Assembly: GCA_003022685.1 (NCBI GenBank)
Contig: PXSV01000109.1
Location: forward strand, 10,708-28,799
Direction of reading: 5' to 3'
DNA: 18,092 bases
Source of the DNA: Halobacteriales archaeon SW_9_67_24
Lineage (GTDB): Archaea > Halobacteriota > Halobacteria > Halobacteriales > Halococcaceae
A program made the position numbers and the translations under genes. Shown piece after piece: positions 14,110-18,092 of this stretch. Position 1 is the stretch's first letter; every line of letters begins with the position of its first letter. The notes below the pieces were generated by a model. That model was not told the DNA's origin, did not search any database, and saw only the letters and a list, made by a program, of their open reading frames with translations.

Positions 14110-14193
14110 ATGTCATCAGGTAGCCCGGGTCGTGCCGTCGGATACGGCGAACGCGGTGGCACGACCCGCGCGATTCGATGGAGGCAACAATGA
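14110..14193 (+). CDS. Candidate 27-residue upstream leader ORF of the binding-protein gene
   Basis: An ATG at 14110 opens a 27-codon frame starting MSSGSPGRAVGYGERGG and ending in a TGA that overlaps the ATG of the binding-protein gene (ATGA, 14190-14193). It begins at the predicted transcription start, so it could be translated from a leaderless message, with coupled re-initiation on the binding protein. The peptide is basic, unlike normal haloarchaeal proteins, and it is not rich in branched-chain residues, so classical attenuation by Leu/Ile/Val codons is not supported. It may be chance. Confidence 0.3.
   Translation: MSSGSPGRAVGYGERGGTTRAIRWRQQ
14126..14168 (+). promoter_or_regulatory. 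Stable hairpin in the leader of the binding-protein gene
   Basis: CGGGTCGTGCC (14126-14136) and GGCACGACCCG (14158-14168) are a perfect 11-bp inverted repeat; wobble and GC pairs extend the stem inward to about 15 pairs. It lies between the predicted transcript start and the ribosome site at 14180-14184, inside the candidate leader ORF. Possible roles are mRNA stability, control of translation, or a protein-binding palindrome. Confidence 0.5.
14180..14184 (+). promoter_or_regulatory. Ribosome binding site GGAGG of the binding-protein gene
   Basis: GGAGG lies 5 bases before the ATG at 14190 and overlaps the alternative in-frame ATG at 14178, so it selects 14190. A Shine-Dalgarno site fits a transcript with a real leader, in contrast to the leaderless neighbours. 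Confidence 0.6.
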
Positions 14194-15740
14194 GCGATCG
14201 GTCATCGAACTCCAGTTCGGACGACGGGCGCATCAATCGCCGCAAGTACCTCGCGATCACGGCCGTCGGGACGGTCGGTTTCGCCGGCTGTACCGGCGGC
14301 GGTGGCGGTGGTGGCGACACCGAGGGTGACGGCGACACTCAATCGGGGACCACCGCCGACGACACCGAGGCCGGGACCACCGCCGGCGACACTCAGTCGG
14401 GGACCACTGTCGGCGACACCGAGGCCGGGACCACCGGCGGCAACGGCGGTGGCGGCGAGGGCGCGATTCCGTTCGCCTCGTTCTGTCCGCTTTCGGGTGC
14501 CGGCGGGGCCTTCGGCCCTGGCCAGCAAGCCGGGTTCAACCTCGCGCTCGAGGACATGAACAGCGCCGGTGGGATACTCGGCGGCCGCCAGTTCACCCCG
14601 ATCAACCGGAACACCGAGACCAAGCCGTCACGTGCGGCCTCCAAGCTCCAGACGGTCATCAGCAACGAGAACATCGAGGCGTTCGTCGGGACGTGGTCGA
14701 GCGGCGTGTCCTCGACGCTGGCACCGATCGCCGCCGACAACGAGATAATGCAGATGGGCAACGGCACCACGAGTCCGACCCTCGCCGAGCAGGGCTGGGT
14801 GGAGACCGGCGATGGCCTCCTGAAGTACATGGGGCGAACCTCCCCGAACGACGGCGCGCAGGGCCTCGCGATGGGCGGCCTGCTCAACGACACCATCGGT
14901 GCCGACTCGGCCGCGTTCATGCACGTCGACAACCCGTACGGCTCGGGGCTCGCCCAGAAGGCGAAGGCGGCGTTCAACGGGGAGACGACCGCGATCGTCC
15001 CCGTCGCGAAGCAGACCAGCAACTACTCCTCGGCGCTGGACGAGGTGTTCGCCGACGATCCCGACGTGTTCGGTCTCATCGTCTATCCGGCAAACGGCGA
15101 GTCGATCCTGAAACAGTGGAACCGCGGCGGGTACGGCGGCACCCTCGTGATGTCGGAGTCGATGTTCCTCCAGGACCTCTTCGACAGTCTCTCGGACATC
15201 CTGATGGACTCGTACATCACGACGGTTCGTCCCGACCGGAACGACGAGTCCTACAGCTACTTCACCTCGGCGCTGAACGAACGAATGGACCAAGAGCCCA
15301 CGACCTTCTCCTCGCACTCCTACGATGCCGCCATCCTCACCGGCCTCGCCGCTCACAAGGCCGGCGAGTTCACCGGGACGGCGATCGCGCGGAACATCAA
15401 GTCCGTGTCGCGGCCGCCGGGCGAGAAGGTCCCCGCCGGCTCGGAGGGGTTCGAACGGGCCATTGGTCTCCTCGACGAGGGGACGGCGATCAACTACGCG
15501 GGCGCGTCCTCGAAGGCGAACCTGAACTGTTTCGTGGAGCCGTACAACCGGTTCTCCTCGAACCAGCTCGTCGAAGGCGAGGGCGGCATCGAGACCGAAG
15601 AGCTCAGCACGATCCCCGCGTCGTTCTTCGAAGGCAAGCTTTACACCGACGAGCAGCTCGAAGAATACGGCTGCGAGGCCTCCGCCAGCGGGGGGACGGC
15701 GAACGGAACGGCGTCCGGAAACGGAACGACGTCCTCCTGA
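14190..15740 (+). CDS. livK: Branched-chain amino acid type ABC transporter substrate-binding lipoprotein
   Basis: 516 residues. The N-terminus has a twin-arginine signal, INRRKYLAITAVGTVGFAGC (15-34), with Arg17-Arg18 and lipobox Cys34, so the protein is exported folded and lipid-anchored outside the cell, as usual in haloarchaea. A Gly-rich and Asp/Thr-rich linker (35-92) contains four 9-residue repeats. The periplasmic-binding-protein type I fold starts with IPFASFCPLSGAGGAFGPGQQAG (93-115 region), typical of LivK/LivJ, and includes EDMNSAGGILGG and a conserved FVGTWSSGVSSTLAPIA. The C-terminal tail is again Ser/Gly/Thr-rich. It delivers the ligand to the LivHM pore. The start was chosen by the GGAGG site. 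Exact ligand unknown: members bind Leu/Ile/Val, other amino acids or amides. It is separated from livG by 268 bp with structured DNA. Confidence 0.87.
   Translation: MSDRSSNSSSDDGRINRRKYLAITAVGTVGFAGCTGGGGGGGDTEGDGDTQSGTTADDTEAGTTAGDTQSGTTVGDTEAGTTGGNGGGGEGAIPFASFCPLSGAGGAFGPGQQAGFNLALEDMNSAGGILGGRQFTPINRNTETKPSRAASKLQTVISNENIEAFVGTWSSGVSSTLAPIAADNEIMQMGNGTTSPTLAEQGWVETGDGLLKYMGRTSPNDGAQGLAMGGLLNDTIGADSAAFMHVDNPYGSGLAQKAKAAFNGETTAIVPVAKQTSNYSSALDEVFADDPDVFGLIVYPANGESILKQWNRGGYGGTLVMSESMFLQDLFDSLSDILMDSYITTVRPDRNDESYSYFTSALNERMDQEPTTFSSHSYDAAILTGLAAHKAGEFTGTAIARNIKSVSRPPGEKVPAGSEGFERAIGLLDEGTAINYAGASSKANLNCFVEPYNRFSSNQLVEGEGGIETEELSTIPASFFEGKLYTDEQLEEYGCEASASGGTANGTASGNGTTSS
14331..14438 (+). 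repeat. Four tandem 27-bp coding repeats in the lipoprotein linker
   Basis: The units encode GDTQSGTTA, DDTEAGTTA, GDTQSGTTV and GDTEAGTTG (residues 48-83). Units one and three, and two and four, are most alike, so the array probably grew by doubling a 54-bp pair. All units keep the reading frame. Such acidic, Thr-rich linkers hold the ligand-binding domain away from the membrane and often vary in repeat number between strains. Confidence 0.75.
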
Positions 15741-15823
15741 CCGGCGGGGGCTCCCGGCAGTCGGGACGACGGCAGACGGATGGAAACCGGTTTGAACGCG
15801 GAAGCAGAACTCGGAGTCGACGA

Positions 15824-16534
15824 ATGGGAATCCTTCAGGTATCGGACCTCGTGACCGGGTACGGAGAGGCCGAGATCGTCCACGGGGTCGATCTCGACAT
15901 CGAGCGCGAGGAGATGGTGGCCATCATCGGCCCGAACGGGGCCGGCAAGTCGACGCTGATGCGGGCGGTCTTCGGCCTGATCGACTGCTGGGGGGGCTCG
16001 GTCGTCGTCGCCGGCGTGGACGTGACCGACCACCGCCCCGACGAGATCACGAAGGTCGGCGCGAGCTACGTGCCACAACGGAACAACGTGTTCCCGAACC
16101 TCACGGTCAGGGAGAACCTCGAGATGGGGGCCTACATCGACGACGAAGCGCCCGAAAGCGCCTACGAGGCTGTCTACGAGCGGTTCCCGATCCTCGAGGA
16201 GCGTCGGAACCAGAAGGTCGGGCGGATGAGCGGCGGGCAACGACAGATGGTGGCGATGGGGGCCGGGCTGATGATCGATCCCGACCTCCTGTTGGTCGAC
16301 GAGCCGAGCGCCGGCCTCGCACCGGACCTCGTCGACGAGATGTTCGAACGGATCCAGCGCATCAAGGAGGGCGGAACCTCGATCCTGATGGTCGAGCAGA
16401 ACGCCCGGCAAGCGCTGCGGTACGCCGATCGGGGGTACGTCCTCGACCAGGGCGAGAACGCCTTCGAGGGGCCGGGCGAGGAACTCCTCGAAAGCGACGA
16501 GATAGCGGAGATGTATCTCGGCCAGGCCGGCTGA
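15824..16534 (+). CDS. livF: Branched-chain amino acid type ABC transporter ATPase LivF
   Basis: 236 residues, the normal LivF length. Walker A is GPNGAGKS (36-43), the Q-loop is YVPQRNNVFPNLTVRENLEMG (Gln85), the signature is MSGGQ (135-139), Walker B is LLLVDEPSAGLAP (Glu160), and the switch His is replaced by Gln192 in VEQNA, which is usual for LivF. It pairs with LivG as the second ATPase of the importer. It starts 83 bp after the binding-protein stop; a GGAG at 15812-15815 and a possible TATA-like TTTGAA near 15791-15796 precede it, so both read-through and a separate start are possible. Unlike LivG it has no insert. Confidence 0.9.
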   Translation: MGILQVSDLVTGYGEAEIVHGVDLDIEREEMVAIIGPNGAGKSTLMRAVFGLIDCWGGSVVVAGVDVTDHRPDEITKVGASYVPQRNNVFPNLTVRENLEMGAYIDDEAPESAYEAVYERFPILEERRNQKVGRMSGGQRQMVAMGAGLMIDPDLLLVDEPSAGLAPDLVDEMFERIQRIKEGGTSILMVEQNARQALRYADRGYVLDQGENAFEGPGEELLESDEIAEMYLGQAG

Positions 16535-16536
16535 GA

Positions 16537-17049
16537 CGGAGGGACCGAGCGGAGGCGGTCGTCGTCGGCCACGAGCACGACGACCGCGCTCGCGCGTACC
16601 CGGTCTCGGTCCTCTGGCACCACGAGATCGTCAACGACACGTTCAGCGGGCCGCTGATCGTGACCTGCTGCTCGATCTGCCGAACCGGGGTGGTCGCCGA
16701 GCGCCGGGTGGACGGCGAGCCGACGCGGTTCGGGGTCTCGGGCCAGCTCTGGAAACCGCCCGATCGCTACACCACCGCGAGCGCGAAGGCGGGCGAGGCG
16801 TTCGGCGCGGACCGCTGGAACGCTTCGGACCTGCCGCGCGTCGTCGACGGGGCGACCCTCGTCATGTACGACGAGCGGACCCGGAGCTTCCGGAGCCAGG
16901 CGATCGCCGAGGCGATCTGTGGCCCGATGACCGGCACGCGGCTGTCGATCGTCCCCTCGACGCTCACCTCGTGGGGCGAGTGGCGGGCGACCCATCCCGA
17001 CACCGCGGTCCTGCTCCCGCCGCCGCACTCGTCGGTCGGCCTCCCATAG
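16537..17049 (+). pseudogene. DUF3179 family protein, N-terminally truncated fragment
   Basis: The frame reads VVVGHEHDDRARAYPVSVL, WHHEIVNDTFSGPLIV, TCCSICRTGVVAERRVDG, FGVSGQLW, LVMYDERTRSFRSQAIAEAI, GPMTGTRL and STLTSWGEWRATHPDTAVL, matching the DUF3179 pattern (AYP, HEIVND, TYCPLCRTG, FGVSG, LVMYD, WSQ, EWR..HPDT). The usual N-terminal part before the AYP motif is missing: directly upstream is the end of livF, and no ATG lies in frame. The first possible start is GTG 16660, which would remove the AYP and HEIVND motifs. The usual Tyr and Pro near the Cys pair are Cys and Ser here (TCCSICRTG), and WSQ is RSQ, as in a decaying gene. It probably lost its 5' end when this border formed. Function of the family is unknown. 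Confidence 0.65.
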
Positions 17050-17886
17050 CGCGGCGTCGGCGACCATCCGGCCGCGACTCCCCCGATGTCGTCCTCGAAA
17101 TCGCGTCGAACGCGTCTCGGAGGTCCACACCGCTCGAAGGGGTGGCTCACCGTCGTCCTAAAGACTTCCCCGATCGGGGGTGTTCAGTGACACGGGGGCG
17201 GCGAAACGCCGCCGATCGCAGCCCGGCTGCGGCGCGAAAACCGCCATACGAACCGTTTCCGACCACGTTGCAGAGCGCGCGTGACGGAAGGGATGTCAGC
17301 GCTTCGTGATCCCATCCGACCGGCAGAGTCCGACTTGTTCTACCGGTGTCACTTCGTGGTCGACCGTACGGCCCGGTGAACGGCGGTTCGACACCAATGT
17401 TAGTCAAAACAAAGAACTCGTACTTGTGGTAGCGATCGGAATCGAGCCACCGCCCAGGAACTTATCCACTCGTCGACGGTTTTGGGTAGCACTCCCGAAC
17501 TGGAGGATCGAGGCCAGGAAGCGAGGATCGACGGTCGTCAGTGGATCCTGTCATGTCTCCTGACCCGACGGACGATCGCACAGTCGTCGAACGACGTTCG
17601 AGCGTCGACTCGTGGTTCTGGACCCGACCGACCACGCTGCCGGCGATGGATCCCCGACCGAGTGCCCCAAACGCCACAGTCAGTGCTCGTAGCACCCTTT
17701 TCGGTCGAAATCGGCGTGCTGACTCGGATCAGGAAACGGTAGCATGGGACTCCGAGTGTCACACCGGGCACAAACTTCTACCGTAATCTGACGATCCCAC
17801 GGTCGCTCGCCGGTGGTCGATGAGAGCGATGTCGTATCGGTGTGGTGGGTTCCGACGAAACCGGAAGGCACAGTATCCGCGCTCGA
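17050..17886. other. Intergenic region of about 840 bp, no supported gene
   Basis: No frame shows a known family or acidic composition; the short frames (for example 17541-17786 plus and 17147-17407 minus) are Arg/Ser-rich and look accidental. Small hairpins are present: GGCGGCG/CGCCGCC at 17197-17213 with a 3-base loop, GCAGC/GCTGC at 17218-17230, and ACGGTAG/CTACCGT at 17736-17742 and 17778-17784. At 17373-17398 the strings CCGGTGAACGG and ACACCAAT recur in the same order as on the minus strand of the 81-bp element at 13921. The block may be decayed coding DNA or hold an unrecognised RNA. Confidence 0.5.
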
Positions 17887-18092
17887 ATGGCTCGGAGTAT
17901 GACGCTCGATGTCGCCACGGTCCTCCGCGAGTCGCTCCGGCGGCTGGCGACCGGCCCGGCGTTGCTCCTCCTCCTCACGCTCGCCGCGATCCAGACCCTC
18001 GCCGCACTCCTCGCCGGTCCCGTCTACCGGATCACGCCCGACGCGGTGCTCTCGGGGGCCGGCGACCCGGTCGCCCTCGCGCTCGAACCGCT
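17887..18092 (+). CDS. Hypothetical membrane protein, partial at the right edge
   Basis: The frame runs from ATG 17887, or more likely ATG 17899 (residue 5), off the window end. It begins MTLDVATVLRESLRRLATGP and continues into a hydrophobic segment of about 20 residues rich in Leu and Ala (from GPALLLLLTL to AALLAG), then PVYRITPDAVLSGAGDPVALAL. A charged amphipathic start followed by a membrane helix is typical of small haloarchaeal membrane proteins of unknown function. A weak TATA-like AGTATCC lies near 17872, about 27 bp before the second ATG. No family can be named from this fragment. Confidence 0.55.
   Translation, partial: MARSMTLDVATVLRESLRRLATGPALLLLLTLAAIQTLAALLAGPVYRITPDAVLSGAGDPVALALEP

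Noticed and set aside
17541..17786. 81-codon plus-strand open frame in the right-hand gap
   Set aside because: Ser/Arg-rich, no motif, no clear promoter or ribosome site; composition unlike the acidic neighbours.
1..18092. CRISPR arrays, rRNA genes, transposase genes
   Set aside because: No regularly spaced direct repeats, no rRNA-like sequence and no transposase motifs were found on either strand.

Overview
This window comes from a haloarchaeon (class Halobacteria). It is very GC-rich, its proteins are strongly acidic (Asp/Glu-rich, Lys-poor), and most genes have a TATA-like box about 25-35 bp before the ATG, as expected for leaderless archaeal transcripts. It also carries a gene resembling the haloarchaeal cell-shape factor RdfA and a Tat-type lipoprotein signal. 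I cannot name the genus.

Layout. Positions 1-3643 are all on the minus strand. Read in the direction of transcription they are a trans-3-hydroxyproline dehydratase of the proline racemase family (2615-3643), an IclR regulator broken by a one-base frameshift (1654-2417), an RdfA-like protein (853-1503) and a partial M24/creatinase-fold protein running off the left edge (1-697). Divergent from the dehydratase, on the plus strand, are a DAO-family FAD oxidoreductase (3825-4982), a short-chain dehydrogenase with an atypical active site (5037-5825) and a small cupin (5918-6277). A class III aminotransferase (6330-7634, minus) and a methylmalonate-semialdehyde-type dehydrogenase (7817-9295, plus) are then expressed from a shared divergent promoter region. 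This first half looks like an amino acid catabolic island.

Positions 9797-16534 hold a branched-chain amino acid (Liv/HAAT) type ABC importer in the order permease LivH, permease LivM, ATPase LivG, binding protein, ATPase LivF. LivH, LivM and LivG are each enlarged by an internal segment, whereas LivF is of ordinary size. The LivG insert is a Gly/Ala-rich hydrophobic stretch lying between Walker A and the Q-loop. Between livG and the binding-protein gene is an 81-bp element with perfect 12-bp inverted ends and a nested hairpin. A candidate leaderless 27-codon upstream ORF follows it; this ORF contains an 11-bp inverted repeat and ends in an ATGA overlap with the binding-protein start.

After livF come an N-terminally truncated DUF3179 fragment (16537-17049), about 840 bp with no convincing gene, and the start of a membrane protein cut by the right edge.

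How the parts may work together (inference): the importer brings in amino acids; the dehydratase, FAD enzyme, dehydrogenase and cupin process imino or amino acids, possibly proline or hydroxyproline derivatives; and the aminotransferase plus acylating semialdehyde dehydrogenase turn an omega-amino acid such as beta-alanine into an acyl-CoA. The IclR regulator, if functional, would be the natural local switch.
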